Shown: positions 1 through 8,035, counted from the stretch's first letter. The stretch is DNA of 64,000 nucleotides from Guptibacillus hwajinpoensis (GCA_016841765.1 JAENYN010000004.1:61155-125154); one strand, 5' to 3'. Made by a program: numbers and translations. The notes: generated from the letters alone by a model not told the origin.

Positions 1-2
1 AC

Positions 3-56
3 CCGGCGTTTGTCATTGTCGGTGCGCTCGGATATGGAGCGGTTTTCCTGGGCTGA
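3..56 (+). CDS. C-terminal end of a membrane protein (partial)
   Basis: Only the last 17 codons and a TGA stop lie in the window. They read PAFVIVGALGYGAVFLG, a hydrophobic, glycine-rich stretch typical of a final membrane helix. A terminator follows 24 bases later, which supports a real gene end. The family cannot be named from so short a piece. The other two forward frames also stay open across these bases but give less plausible peptides. Confidence 0.45.
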   Translation, partial: PAFVIVGALGYGAVFLG

Positions 57-79
57 GTGATAGCGGAGCAAAATTAGCG

Positions 80-119
80 GAGGAAATGGGAGGCGTGATT
101 CCCTTTCCTCTGTTTTTTT
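80..119 (+). terminator. Rho-independent terminator of the partial upstream gene
   Basis: GAGGAAATGGGA (80-91) pairs with TCCCTTTCCTC (100-110) with one bulged T, and the stem is followed by TG and seven T. It lies 24 bases after the stop of the partial membrane gene. Confidence 0.8.
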
Positions 120-335
120 GTTCCTATATAGGGAAAGCATACATTGGCAGCATGGGAGGATTTCGGTGCAGCTGTCATAGATAAGGGCAGCTACGCCTCT
201 GTCTTCGCCTAAACGTTTCTCAGTCTGTGAGTTTTCTATACCGGCGGCGGGAAACCCGTACAGCAGGAAAAAGCAGGGGACTGGCGAATATCTTCTATAT
301 AAATAGTGTGGAAAAGGATGGAAGGAGAGGAAAGA
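120..335. other. Intergenic region before the DUF1028 gene, no clear signal
   Basis: The stretch holds a short dyad TTCC-TATATA-GGAA near 121-135 and AT-rich bases near 290-300 that could serve as a -10 region. No convincing -35/-10 pair, riboswitch or small gene was recognised. Confidence 0.3.
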
Positions 336-1223
336 ATGAAGAACATACCAAACGATCTAGTGGCCACTTTTTCAATTGTGGGATTCGATCCGGAAACAAA
401 GGAACTCGGCATTGCGGTACAGTCCAAATTCCTCGGGGTCGGCGCGGTCGTTCCGTGGGCGAAAGCGGGTGTCGGTGCAATTGCGACCCAATCTTATGCT
501 AATACAAGCTACGGGCCGGAAGGGCTTGACTTGATGGCTTCCGGCAAAACAGCACAGGAAACGCTCGACCTGCTTACCGGGGAAGACGCGGAACGGGAAC
601 TGCGGCAGGCCGGCATTGTGGATGCACAGGGGAATGCCGCTACATTCACTGGCTCTGAGTGCTACGACTGGGCCGGCGGAATCTCCGGCGGCAACTATGC
701 CGCCCAGGGAAACATCCTTGTCAGTGAAGATACGGTGAAGGCGATGGGCCAGACGTTCGAGCGATCTGATGGCTCGCTTGCCGACCGGCTCCTGAACGCG
801 CTTGATGCCGGCCAGGAAGCGGGAGGCGACAGCCGCGGCAAACAATCAGCGGCCTTGCTGGTCGTGAAGGAAAGAGGGGGATACGGCGGATTCAACGACC
901 GTTACATCGACCTGCGCATCGATGACAACCCGGAACCGATCAAAGAGCTCATCCGGATCTACCGGCTCCAGCAGCTCTATTTCTCCGAACCGAAACCGGA
1001 AAATATCCTGACCATCGAGGGCGAGCTCAAGGACGAACTGATCACCCAGCTCAAGCGCCTCGGCTACCTTGAAGACATGGACCAATACACCGAAGAAGAA
1101 TGGCACGAAGCCTTGACCACCTACATGCACACCGAAAACTTCGAAAACCGTGAAATCGGACAGGGCAAAATCGACCGCGAAGTCTTTGAATATATGAAAG
1201 AACAACCGACAATGCATTTTTAA
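336..1223 (+). CDS. DUF1028 family protein (Ntn-hydrolase-like) with C-terminal peptidoglycan-binding-like domain
   Basis: The product is 295 residues. The N-terminal part (about 1-205), with VATFSIVGFDPETKELGIAV and a following VPWAKAGVGAIATQ segment, matches the DUF1028 family, which has an Ntn-hydrolase-like fold but no established substrate. The last 80 residues, with the IRIYRLQQLYF and LKRLGYLEDMDQYTEEEW segments, resemble the small PG_binding_2 domain that often follows DUF1028. ATG 336 was chosen because GAAGGAGAGG lies just upstream; an upstream in-frame GTG (306) has no site. No signal peptide is visible, so it is probably cytoplasmic. It stands alone and converges on the yczE-like gene. 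The family assignment is firm; the function is unknown. Confidence 0.85.
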   Translation: MKNIPNDLVATFSIVGFDPETKELGIAVQSKFLGVGAVVPWAKAGVGAIATQSYANTSYGPEGLDLMASGKTAQETLDLLTGEDAERELRQAGIVDAQGNAATFTGSECYDWAGGISGGNYAAQGNILVSEDTVKAMGQTFERSDGSLADRLLNALDAGQEAGGDSRGKQSAALLVVKERGGYGGFNDRYIDLRIDDNPEPIKELIRIYRLQQLYFSEPKPENILTIEGELKDELITQLKRLGYLEDMDQYTEEEWHEALTTYMHTENFENREIGQGKIDREVFEYMKEQPTMHF

Positions 1224-1228
1224 GCATG

Positions 1229-1260
1229 AAAAATTGCCTGGCAATTGCCAGGCAATTTTT
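1229..1260. terminator. Perfect 32-base palindrome acting as bidirectional terminator (repeat family A)
   Basis: AAAAATTGCCTGGCAA is followed directly by its exact reverse complement, ending in a T-run on both strands. It sits between the convergent DUF1028 and yczE-like genes, so it can stop transcription both ways. The core TTGCCTGGCAA recurs at five other intergenic places in the window. Confidence 0.85.
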
Positions 1261-1285
1261 TGTGGTTTAGGCGGTGGCTTTCGGC

Positions 1286-1924
1286 TTAGTAAGAATGAGT
1301 GAGTTTCGGACGGGATTTTTCCAGGCCGGTCCGGATTTTTGTCCACCGTGTGTTCGAGAAACTGAACACAGGGCCGAGCAGCGGTGACACGAGCAATGTG
1401 CCGATGAAGAACGGCCCGCCGATGATGATACCGATCACGAGGATCGAGCTTTCCAGCATGAGCCGTGTTTTCGGCGTTGACAGTTTCAGCTTCTCGGAAA
1501 GGGTCAGCAGGACGCCGTCCCGCGGGCCCGCTCCAAGGCGGGCGGCGACATACATGCCGCTGCCAAACCCGTTCAGCAAAATTCCCGCGATGAGCAGAAA
1601 ATATTGTTCCCACCGTTCATCAAGGACAGGGATGAATTCGAGTGACCGGTAAAAATCTATCATCGGCCCGATCAGAAGGGTATTCATGACCGTTCCGACA
1701 TGAATGAGCGCCCGGTTGAAAAACGAGACGATCCCGACCAGCACAAGCCCGATCATCATGTTCCACATTCCAAACGTCAGGCCAAAATGGTCAACAAGCC
1801 CGACAGTCAGCACATCCCACGGCGCGATGCCCAGGTGCTTAACCTCGAGCATCAGGCTCGTCCCAAACGCCAATATGGAAACGCCGATAAAATAAATACT
1901 AAATGACACCATATGAATACGCAC
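1286..1924 (-). CDS. yczE: YczE/YitT-type integral membrane protein
   Basis: The 212-residue protein is mostly membrane helices (about five) and shows the motifs of the YczE group (COG2364): LGIAPWDVLTVGL near residue 31 and RLGAGPRDGVLLTLSEKL in the second half, two related repeats typical of the YitT/YczE fold. It is probably a transporter-like membrane protein of unknown substrate. The start taken is GTG at 1924, with a weak GCCGGGA upstream; ATG at 1912 (residue 5) is an alternative. It is monocistronic and faces the DUF1028 gene across the shared terminator. The family is fairly sure; no specific role can be read from the context. Confidence 0.75.
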   Translation of the reverse strand: MRIHMVSFSIYFIGVSILAFGTSLMLEVKHLGIAPWDVLTVGLVDHFGLTFGMWNMMIGLVLVGIVSFFNRALIHVGTVMNTLLIGPMIDFYRSLEFIPVLDERWEQYFLLIAGILLNGFGSGMYVAARLGAGPRDGVLLTLSEKLKLSTPKTRLMLESSILVIGIIIGGPFFIGTLLVSPLLGPVFSFSNTRWTKIRTGLEKSRPKLTHSY

Positions 1925-1953
1925 AATATCCCGGCTTTCTGTATAAATTCTGA

Positions 1954-1985
1954 GATGTTAAGCGGCCGCGATGTTAAGCGGCCGC
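1954..1985. repeat. Tandem 16-base duplication containing two GCGGCCGC palindromes
   Basis: GATGTTAAGCGGCCGC occurs twice in direct succession. Because GCGGCCGC is itself palindromic, the second copy plus the flanking TTA also forms a hairpin with the first. It lies just upstream of the yczE-like gene on its strand. Confidence 0.85.
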
Positions 1986-2144
1986 TTACACCATTTCACT
2001 TTAAAAAATCTATCACAAAAGACACAACGCTTTTTCCAGTTAAAATCCAAATACGGTAGCCAATACTACTACGGTCCAAACAGGCCGTCAACAGTATGAA
2101 AAGATTTCTAAATAATAAAATACGTATCCGCTTTCTTTATGGTT

Positions 2145-2158
2145 TGAAAGCGTTTTCA
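2145..2158. promoter_or_regulatory. cre (CcpA) site, full consensus match
   Basis: TGAAAGCGTTTTCA matches the consensus TGWAANCGNTNWCA at all 14 positions. It lies about 220 bases before the small membrane gene and the symporter genes, so carbon catabolite control of the symporter operon is likely. Confidence 0.7.
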
Positions 2159-2163
2159 GTGTT

Positions 2164-2202
2164 GAGGTGCCTGGCAATTGCCTCGCAATTGCCAGGCACC
2201 TC
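2164..2202. repeat. Long intergenic hairpin, repeat family A with family B flanks
   Basis: GAGGTGCCTGGCAATTGC (2164-2181) and its exact reverse complement (2185-2202) flank a CTC loop. The inner part is the TTGCCTGGCAA family; the outer GGTGCCTG/CAGGCACC arms are those of the second family seen at 13896, 61564 and 63949. Confidence 0.85.
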
Positions 2203-2375
2203 TCACCAACTCCTGTGCTCAGAAGGAAAAAAGTTTGTCCAAAAAAACAAAAAAGTACTTGAGTATTCAGAATATTTCTGTAATAATAATGAATATTCAC
2301 AATATTGTCTCAATAAAAAGGAGGGCGTCCTATACGGAAAATGGGCCGAATCTAATTCGGAGAGGAGTATGAAAA

Positions 2376-2558
2376 ATGTTGTTTCCAATCGTTATGATCA
2401 CTTTATCGATCGCCAGTTTTTTCTTTGCTATCCGGAAGCAAAGACCCCAATTATTGCTTGTTCCGCTCGCCGCGCTTGTTTTGTATGTAACTGTAGAGGT
2501 TGCTATGGTTCCTGCCCCATTCTTTGATACCGTCAAATTTATTTTCAACTTGCGTTAG
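2376..2558 (+). CDS. Small hydrophobic membrane protein, unknown
   Basis: This 60-residue protein has two likely membrane helices (about 3-18 and 26-45). Its ATG is preceded by GGAGAGGAG at good spacing, which argues for real translation. I do not recognise the family. It lies about 160 bases upstream of the DUF4212 gene in the same direction and may be transcribed with the symporter genes. A small hairpin (2345-2359) abuts its ribosome binding site and could influence translation. An overlapping frame starting at ATG 2369 is a poor alternative. Confidence 0.55.
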   Translation: MLFPIVMITLSIASFFFAIRKQRPQLLLVPLAALVLYVTVEVAMVPAPFFDTVKFIFNLR

Positions 2559-2718
2559 ACACAAAGAACTGCAAAGAGTGAACGAAAAATGGATACTGCC
2601 AGCTTCCCGCCAACCTTCCGCCGGATAATACCGGTTCGGATCAAGGAAGTGCCGGGCAACATCCAGCCTGGCTGCCAAAAAGATAACTGCTAATCTATTA
2701 ACCGAGAGGAGTCATGAA

Positions 2719-3021
2719 ATGAAAAAAATCAGCAAAGAACATGCGGATGCCTACTTCCGCGCACGCACCCGCAACATTGTCTTTTATTTGATTATTTGGG
2801 CGCTTGTATCCTTCGGGGTCGTCATGTTTGCCGAGTCTTTATCGAATTTCAGTTTTAACGGATTCCCGTTCCACTACTTTATGGGGGCACAGGGCGCCAT
2901 TGTCGTCTTTATCCTGTTGCTGTTCATCAATGCGATACTGAGCGACAAAATCGACCAGAAGTTCGGAATTGATGAAACCCGCAATAAACAGATCAGCGGT
3001 GGGAAAACACTGGATCATTAA
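2719..3021 (+). CDS. DUF4212 protein, small subunit of a sodium/solute symporter
   Basis: The 100-residue protein has two membrane helices (about 21-42 and 54-78) and belongs to DUF4212. In known genomes this family sits directly upstream of an SSS-family symporter and is regarded as its small subunit. The N-terminal segment YFRARTRNIVFYLIIWALVS and the glycine/phenylalanine-rich FNGFPFHYFMGAQGA region are typical. GAGAGGAG precedes ATG 2719. The large subunit follows after 338 bases that carry a cre-like site and a stem-loop. The substrate is not proven; acetate or another small carboxylate is the usual guess. Confidence 0.85.
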   Translation: MKKISKEHADAYFRARTRNIVFYLIIWALVSFGVVMFAESLSNFSFNGFPFHYFMGAQGAIVVFILLLFINAILSDKIDQKFGIDETRNKQISGGKTLDH

Positions 3022-3086
3022 TTGAAAAAGGCTTATATTTGCACGCTTTCTTATAACGATCGGGGTGCTTTATTTAAGCGCCTGAA

Positions 3087-3100
3087 AGGAAGCGCTTTCA
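3087..3100. promoter_or_regulatory. cre-like (CcpA) site before the symporter large subunit
   Basis: AGGAAGCGCTTTCA matches TGWAANCGNTNWCA at 12 of 14 positions, including the central core. Its position before a carboxylate-type symporter fits catabolite repression. Confidence 0.55.
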
Positions 3101-3264
3101 CATTTTTCGACAAAAAACCCTATGGGCAGGCTTTTCAGCAGCTGTCCGCTGAAACATGCAAAAAGAAAAATAAGGATAAAGCTGCAAGCTGATAGGGGAA
3201 CACGGATAAACGGCAGTTAGCGGGAAATCAGAAATTTTTATACTATTTTTCTTAAGCAACTAAC

Positions 3265-3307
3265 TGACCGGTCAGCATCCGAAAACCAAACAAAACGGAT
3301 GCCGGTT
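3265..3307. promoter_or_regulatory. Palindrome and stem-loop in the symporter leader
   Basis: TGACCGGTCA is a perfect 10-base palindrome, possibly an operator. It overlaps a stem-loop in which ACCGG and GCATCCG pair with CGGATGC and CGGTT across an A-rich loop. There is no T-run, so it is not a normal terminator. Confidence 0.4.
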
Positions 3308-3359
3308 CCTCCAGCTTCATGACCAAATTCAGAGGTTCAAAAACTCAAGGGGGAAAAAC

Positions 3360-5036
3360 ATGGATACTCAATTTTTAGTGTCGACTGGATTGATTTTGGC
3401 GACGTTTGCAATCTATATCGGGATTGCCGTTTTCAATAAGGCAAAACAAACATCCGATTTCTACGTGGCCGGACGCGGGGTGCCGCCGGTATTCAACGGA
3501 ATGGCGATCGGCGCCGACTGGATGAGTGCCGCATCGTTCATCGGGCTTGCCGGGACGGTCATGCTCCTCGGCTACGATGGGCTTGCCTACATTATGGGCT
3601 GGACAGGCGGTTATCTGCTCCTGACCTTCCTGCTAGCACCGCAGCTCAGGAAATACGGCCGTTATACGGTTCCGGAGTTTATCGGTGACCGGTTCAACAG
3701 CCATCCGGCCCGTGTCATCGCTGCGATTGCGACGATCATCATCAGCTTCACCTATTCGATCGGCCAGCTTGCAGGTTCCGGCGTCGTTATCGGCCGCCTG
3801 TTTGAGGTCGATGCGAAAATCGGCGTCATGATCGGGGTCGTCCTGATTGCCACCTATGCCGCGTTCGGCGGAATGAAAGGCATCACTTGGACGCAGGTGG
3901 CACAGTACGTGATTTTGATCATTGCCTATTTGATTCCGATCATTTTCATGTCCATGCAAATTTCCGGCAACCCGCTGCCGTGGACTTCGTACGGCAACAC
4001 GGTGGCTCAACTCGGTGAAATCGACCGGGAACTCGGAATATCCGAGTACTTTGCACCGTTTGAACAGGGAACCAAATGGCAATTCCTTGCCCTTATGTTT
4101 ACGTTGATGGCCGGGACGGCGGGCCTTCCGCACGTCATCGTCCGTTTCTATACGGTATCGACAATGAAAGCGGCACGCTGGAGCGGAGCCTGGGCGCTTC
4201 TGTTCATTGGATTGCTTTATCTGTCCGCACCTGCTTATGCGGCGTTCTCCCGTTTCATCCTGATGAAAAACGTAGTCGGCCAGCAGATCACAAATCTGCC
4301 AGACTGGACGACGACATGGGTGAACACCGGTATGCTCCAGGTTGCCGATTCGAACGGCGACGGCATTTTGCAATGGGCGGAGCTGGTCATTTCCAAGGAT
4401 ATCGTCGTTATGGCAACGCCTGAAATCGCCAACCTCGGTGTTTTTGTCATCGGCCTTGTTGCTGCCGGTGCGATGGCGGCCGCCCTTTCGACTGCAGGCG
4501 GATTGCTGATCGCGATTTCATCTTCGTTTGCGCATGATATTTACTACCGTGTATTCAAGCCGGATGCAACCGAGAAGAACCGCCTGGCAGTCGGCCGCTG
4601 GACGATCGTCATTGCCACTGTCCTTGCGGGCATCACGGCACTTGATCCTCCGGGAGCGATCACACAAATTGTCGCATGGGCATTTGCGCTCGCATCCGGA
4701 ACATTCTTCCCGGCGCTCGTACTCGGTGTCTGGTGGAAGCGTGCCAATGCACACGGCGTTGTCTGGGGCATGATCGTCGGCCTTGCCGTGACACTCGGCT
4801 ACATTTTTGCAGCCAAATTCGGCGGGTTCACCATTGCGGGCATCATTGATACAGGTGCAGGAATCTTCGGCGCGACTGCCGCCTTCCTGACAAACATCAT
4901 TGTTTCACTGGCAACACCGGCACCATCCCAGAAAATCCAGGAGGAAGTTATGGACCTGCGCTACCCTGAACAGATGACCTATAAAGATGGCGAGGTATGG
5001 TTAAATGACGGGTCAGCAGAAAAAGATATCAGTTAA
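3360..5036 (+). CDS. Sodium/solute symporter large subunit (SSS family, acetate-type)
   Basis: The 558-residue protein has about 13 membrane helices. It carries the SSS segments FYVAGRGVPPVFNGMAIGAD and MSAASFIGLAGT, plus YTVPEFIGDRFNS, close to cation/acetate symporters. The extra loop around residues 315-345 (DSNGDGILQWAELV) is typical of the VC_2705-like subgroup that pairs with DUF4212. It should import a small carboxylate with Na+. CAAGGGGGAAA precedes ATG 3360. The next gene overlaps its end by 32 bases, so the two are translated together. Acetate is likely by family only; the specificity is not settled. Confidence 0.85.
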   Translation: MDTQFLVSTGLILATFAIYIGIAVFNKAKQTSDFYVAGRGVPPVFNGMAIGADWMSAASFIGLAGTVMLLGYDGLAYIMGWTGGYLLLTFLLAPQLRKYGRYTVPEFIGDRFNSHPARVIAAIATIIISFTYSIGQLAGSGVVIGRLFEVDAKIGVMIGVVLIATYAAFGGMKGITWTQVAQYVILIIAYLIPIIFMSMQISGNPLPWTSYGNTVAQLGEIDRELGISEYFAPFEQGTKWQFLALMFTLMAGTAGLPHVIVRFYTVSTMKAARWSGAWALLFIGLLYLSAPAYAAFSRFILMKNVVGQQITNLPDWTTTWVNTGMLQVADSNGDGILQWAELVISKDIVVMATPEIANLGVFVIGLVAAGAMAAALSTAGGLLIAISSSFAHDIYYRVFKPDATEKNRLAVGRWTIVIATVLAGITALDPPGAITQIVAWAFALASGTFFPALVLGVWWKRANAHGVVWGMIVGLAVTLGYIFAAKFGGFTIAGIIDTGAGIFGATAAFLTNIIVSLATPAPSQKIQEEVMDLRYPEQMTYKDGEVWLNDGSAEKDIS

Positions 5037-6918
5037 TTTGGATTTATATGAGCAGGTGAAAGGACATCCTTTCTTTTCAAATTTGCCGGCAGGGGAAGCA
5101 CAGCATGTGCTCTCCCTCTGTCTTGAAAAAACATTTCCTAAAGACAGCACAATCTTTAAAGCAAGCCAGCAGCGTGATGGCTTGCTTCTTGTGCTGCACG
5201 GGGCGGCGGAAGTGTATGTGCAGGGAAACAGCATAGAGGACCGGGAAGTGCTCGAAATTGTGAAAAAGGGTGAAATCATCGGGTTCTCAAGCCTTGCCGA
5301 CTTTCTCGGCGAAACCGAGATGGGGGGCGAGCGGCTTGTCGAAGTGCGGGCGATCGACCGTGTATCAGCGCTTTCCATCCCATTTTCAGTCATCCGGGAA
5401 AGGTGGACGGACCCGGACGTCAGGGATTACATCCTCCGCCAGGTCGCCGTGCGACTGAAAGATGTTTATTCATCTTTGGCCGATCAGGTAAAAATGGCCG
5501 GCCGCTTCGGCGAGGGCCGCGGCATCGTCTTGCGGGTTCAGGATGTCATGTCACAGCCGGCACTCACCGGGGAAGCAAGCCTTTCCGTGCAGGAGGCAGC
5601 AAAATTGATGGTTGACGGGCGCACCAGCTCGCTCCTGGTGACAGACAGGGGGAGACTGGCCGGCATTGTGACGGAAAAAGACCTGGTGAACCGGATTGTG
5701 AGCAGGGCGCTGCCGGTCGATACGAAGGTGGCGGCCGCCATGACAAAAAATCCATTCACAATAAAACGGAGCGCATACTTTTACGAAGCCCTTTCCGTCA
5801 TGCTCGTTCACGGCGTCAAGCACCTGCCGGTCGTGGAAGAAAACCGGCCGATCGGGGTCGTAACGCTCTCCGATTTGCTCCGCAAGAAAAACGAAAATAT
5901 GGTGAAAGTCGTTGAGAAGCTCGAAACTGCGGGAGAAGAAGACCTGCCGGCGATTAAAAATGCGATATATGATGTGCTCGGCACGCTGCTTGAGGATGAA
6001 GTGCCAGTGCTGCGGACGCTTGATATTGTCACCGGACTATTCGACCGCCTTGTAAGCCGTGTCATCAGCCTTGCCCTCGGAAAAATGAAGCAGGAGCCGC
6101 CGGTGCCGTTCGCCTTTTATCAAATGGGCAGCTCCGGTCGCGGCGAGCAATTCCTGTTGACTGACCAGGATCACTTCCTTGTGTTCGGAAATACGGATAT
6201 GGACGAGGTAAAGTTGTATTTCAAAGCGTTCAGTGAAGAAATCGTCCGGCTCCTTGAAAAAGCGGGATATGCCCGCTGCAACGGCAATATGATGGCGAGT
6301 TCAGCCGCATGGCGGGGGACGGTGAATGCCTGGCAGGAGCGGCTCCGGCAATGGAACCTGCAGTCGACAAATGAGGCGCTGATGCTCTCGCAAGTCTTCT
6401 TTTCAAATCGTTTCATATACGGGAGCGAAAGTTTAGATGAAGACCTGCAGCAGGCCATTGTAAGCCAGCTCGATCATTCCAGAATTTTCTTGTACCAGCT
6501 CGCCCAGCGGGAAAAGCTGCAGCCGGTGCCGGTTCCGGATCAGCCGCTGCGGGCATTGTTCGGGCTGCAGCGCAAAGAAATCGATTTGAAAAAGAATGTG
6601 CTGTTTCCGTTTCATCATAGCCTGCAAATCCTTGCCCTTGCTCTCCGGATTACATCCGGCACTCCGCTCGAGCGGATTCGGAAACTGGCCGCGGCCGGCG
6701 TGTTCTCAAGCCGGTTTGCCTCCGATCTTGAGGATGCCTTCAGCATCATCATGAAAGAATATGTTGCCTTGAAATACGGGCGATATTCACAGGGCGAACC
6801 ATCATCCTCCGTCCTGAAGCTCAACAGGCTTTCGACAAGGAGAAAGGAAGAATTGCTGTTCAGCCTGCGGACAGTAAAGGACTTGCAGAGCCAGATGTTT
6901 TCGCATTTTTCTTTATAG
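5005..6918 (+). CDS. cNMP-binding / CBS / DUF294 nucleotidyltransferase-like protein
   Basis: Of 637 residues, about 15-140 form a cyclic-nucleotide-binding-type beta-roll, about 172-290 a CBS pair (VMSQPALTGEASLSVQEAAK and ITEKD-like repeats), about 310-460 the DUF294 nucleotidyltransferase-like domain with GSSGRGEQFLLTDQDHFLVF, and the rest DUF294_C. The GS..GR..Q..TDQD pattern resembles the PII-uridylyltransferase catalytic site. The whole architecture is regularly found beside DUF4212/SSS symporters, so it probably senses energy state and regulates uptake; this is inferred. ATG 5005 has GAGG nine bases upstream and overlaps the symporter end. No signal peptide is present. Confidence 0.85.
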   Translation: MTGQQKKISVNLDLYEQVKGHPFFSNLPAGEAQHVLSLCLEKTFPKDSTIFKASQQRDGLLLVLHGAAEVYVQGNSIEDREVLEIVKKGEIIGFSSLADFLGETEMGGERLVEVRAIDRVSALSIPFSVIRERWTDPDVRDYILRQVAVRLKDVYSSLADQVKMAGRFGEGRGIVLRVQDVMSQPALTGEASLSVQEAAKLMVDGRTSSLLVTDRGRLAGIVTEKDLVNRIVSRALPVDTKVAAAMTKNPFTIKRSAYFYEALSVMLVHGVKHLPVVEENRPIGVVTLSDLLRKKNENMVKVVEKLETAGEEDLPAIKNAIYDVLGTLLEDEVPVLRTLDIVTGLFDRLVSRVISLALGKMKQEPPVPFAFYQMGSSGRGEQFLLTDQDHFLVFGNTDMDEVKLYFKAFSEEIVRLLEKAGYARCNGNMMASSAAWRGTVNAWQERLRQWNLQSTNEALMLSQVFFSNRFIYGSESLDEDLQQAIVSQLDHSRIFLYQLAQREKLQPVPVPDQPLRALFGLQRKEIDLKKNVLFPFHHSLQILALALRITSGTPLERIRKLAAAGVFSSRFASDLEDAFSIIMKEYVALKYGRYSQGEPSSSVLKLNRLSTRRKEELLFSLRTVKDLQSQMFSHFSL

Positions 6919-6939
6919 AAGTGTAAAAAAGCTCAAAAT

Positions 6940-6987
6940 TTGTTCATTGCCGGGGAAATAATGACGAAAATTCCCGGCAATGAACAT
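6940..6987. repeat. Intergenic inverted repeat between DUF294 and exonuclease genes
   Basis: TGTTCATTGCCGGG and CCCGGCAATGAACA form a 14-bp stem around an 18-20 base loop. No T-run follows, so it is more likely an mRNA-processing or stability hairpin than a terminator. Confidence 0.6.
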
Positions 6988-7020
6988 TGAATCACAAACT
7001 TGAAAGGGGAACCCGGTGCA

Positions 7021-7683
7021 ATGTTCTGGAAACGCAAATCGTTCTCTCCCGGCATAAATGAAGACATTCCACTCTCTACACAAGTTGAGGAACTGAATTT
7101 CATCATCTTTGATACCGAAACGACCGGCTTTGAAATCTCAGGCGGAGACCGCCTTATTGAGATTGCCGGTGTGCCGATGAAGGGCAGCACGGTCCTCGAA
7201 AAAGAAACATTCCAAACCTTTGTCAATCCGAATCGCCCGATACCGGAAAAAATTGTTGAGTTGACTGGAATTACAGAGGAAAAGGTGAGCGGAGCGCCAG
7301 GCAGTACGGAAGGATTAACGTCGTTTTTTGAGTTTGTTGAAAGCCGGGATGCGAACTGCCTTGTCGGGCATTACGTTCCCTTTGACCTGCTCGTTCTGAA
7401 ATACGAACTCGCGCGCAGCAAATATTCGTTTCCGAAGGTGCCGGCCATCGATACGCTCGACTTGATCGGCTTCCTGGCCCCATCCTGGGACATGCGCGAT
7501 CTCGAGCGATACGCCATGGCATTCGGCACCCGCATCTACGAACGCCACAGCGCCCTCGGCGACTCCCTCACAACCGCATACCTATTCTCCGAACTCCTCC
7601 GCCAATTCCAGGACCGCGGCGCCAAAACCTGGGCCGAACTCCTCCACGCCACCGACAGCCAATCCCGCAACCTCCTGCTGTGA
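7021..7683 (+). CDS. DnaQ-like 3'-5' exonuclease
   Basis: The 220-residue protein has the DEDDh exonuclease motifs: FDTETTGFE (D31, E33), GHYVPFDLLVLKYE in the middle and RHSALGDSLTTAYLF near the end (His and Asp). The family includes the proofreading subunit of DNA polymerase III and free-standing exonucleases. AAAGGGGA lies ten bases before ATG 7021; an in-frame TTG at 7000 overlaps that site and is rejected. Genes of this type often follow DUF294/symporter clusters, where they probably act as a stand-alone nuclease rather than replication proofreading. The domain call is firm and the cellular role unclear. Confidence 0.85.
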   Translation: MFWKRKSFSPGINEDIPLSTQVEELNFIIFDTETTGFEISGGDRLIEIAGVPMKGSTVLEKETFQTFVNPNRPIPEKIVELTGITEEKVSGAPGSTEGLTSFFEFVESRDANCLVGHYVPFDLLVLKYELARSKYSFPKVPAIDTLDLIGFLAPSWDMRDLERYAMAFGTRIYERHSALGDSLTTAYLFSELLRQFQDRGAKTWAELLHATDSQSRNLLL

Positions 7684-7689
7684 CAGACA

Positions 7690-7731
7690 AGACCTATCAT
7701 TGCCTGGCAATTCCCAGGCAATGATAGGTCT
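7690..7731. terminator. Terminator-like hairpin, repeat family A
   Basis: AGACCTATCATTGCCTGG (7690-7707) and its exact reverse complement (7714-7731) form an 18-bp stem with a six-base loop seven bases after the exonuclease stop. Only a short T-rich stretch follows. Confidence 0.7.
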
Positions 7732-7741
7732 TTCTGCTCAT

Positions 7742-7767
7742 AATTGCCTGGCATTTGCCAGGCAATT
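7742..7767. repeat. Second family A hairpin in tandem
   Basis: AATTGCCTGGCA and TGCCAGGCAATT flank a TT loop, a perfect 12-bp stem ten bases downstream of the previous hairpin. Two copies of the same family stand side by side. Confidence 0.8.
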
Positions 7768-7832
7768 CCCACGCACCACCCTCCCGCAACCGAAAAAATT
7801 CGTACAAATCCCTTGTCCCTCTTGACTTTTTG

Positions 7833-7861
7833 GTATATTCCCGTTCCGGGGATAATACAAT
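7833..7861 (+). promoter_or_regulatory. Sigma-E-type sporulation promoter of spoIIID
   Basis: ATATT at 7835-7839 (extended GTATATT) matches the sigma-E -35 consensus kmATATT. After exactly 14 bases comes AATACAAT (7854-7861), 7 of 8 matches to the -10 consensus CATACAnT. Transcription would start near 7868, giving a leader of about 170 bases. Sigma-E control of spoIIID is established in B. subtilis. Confidence 0.75.
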
Positions 7862-8035
7862 GTTGTAAACCTAACAAGAGAGGGTTTGAGGTGAGAATGT
7901 GCGGTGACTTACAAAGACAGGTTTGCAGCAGTTCATTTAAATCTTACTAAACAGCAGGAATCGGCAGCAGGGAACGCGGTGCACTTCAGTCTCATTTCAC
8001 ACTTATCTCATCCACAACCTGGGGAGGCGAGTGGT

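Larger units (their letters stand above)
1925..2375. other. 450-base intergenic region with tandem duplication, cre site and repeat
   Basis: No protein gene of good quality was found here. The region contains a tandem 16-base duplication with two NotI-type palindromes (1954-1985), a perfect cre match (2145-2158), a long family A hairpin (2164-2202), AT-rich dyads of the AATATTC type (about 2260-2305), and a small hairpin CCGAAT-CTA-ATTCGG (2345-2359) directly before the ribosome binding site of the next gene. Confidence 0.6.
3022..3359. other. Leader region between the small and large symporter genes
   Basis: This 338-base stretch holds a cre-like site (3087-3100), the dyad TGACCGGTCA (3265-3274) and a hairpin (3267-3307) with arms ACCGG..GCATCCG and CGGATGC..CGGTT. 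No sigma-A promoter stood out by eye and no open frame looks real. Confidence 0.45.

Noticed and set aside
120..335. Riboswitch before the DUF1028 gene
   Set aside because: Short dyads are present but match no class that I recognise.
846..1613. 255-residue minus-strand open frame
   Set aside because: It spans the ends of two real genes and the terminator between them and shows no domain.
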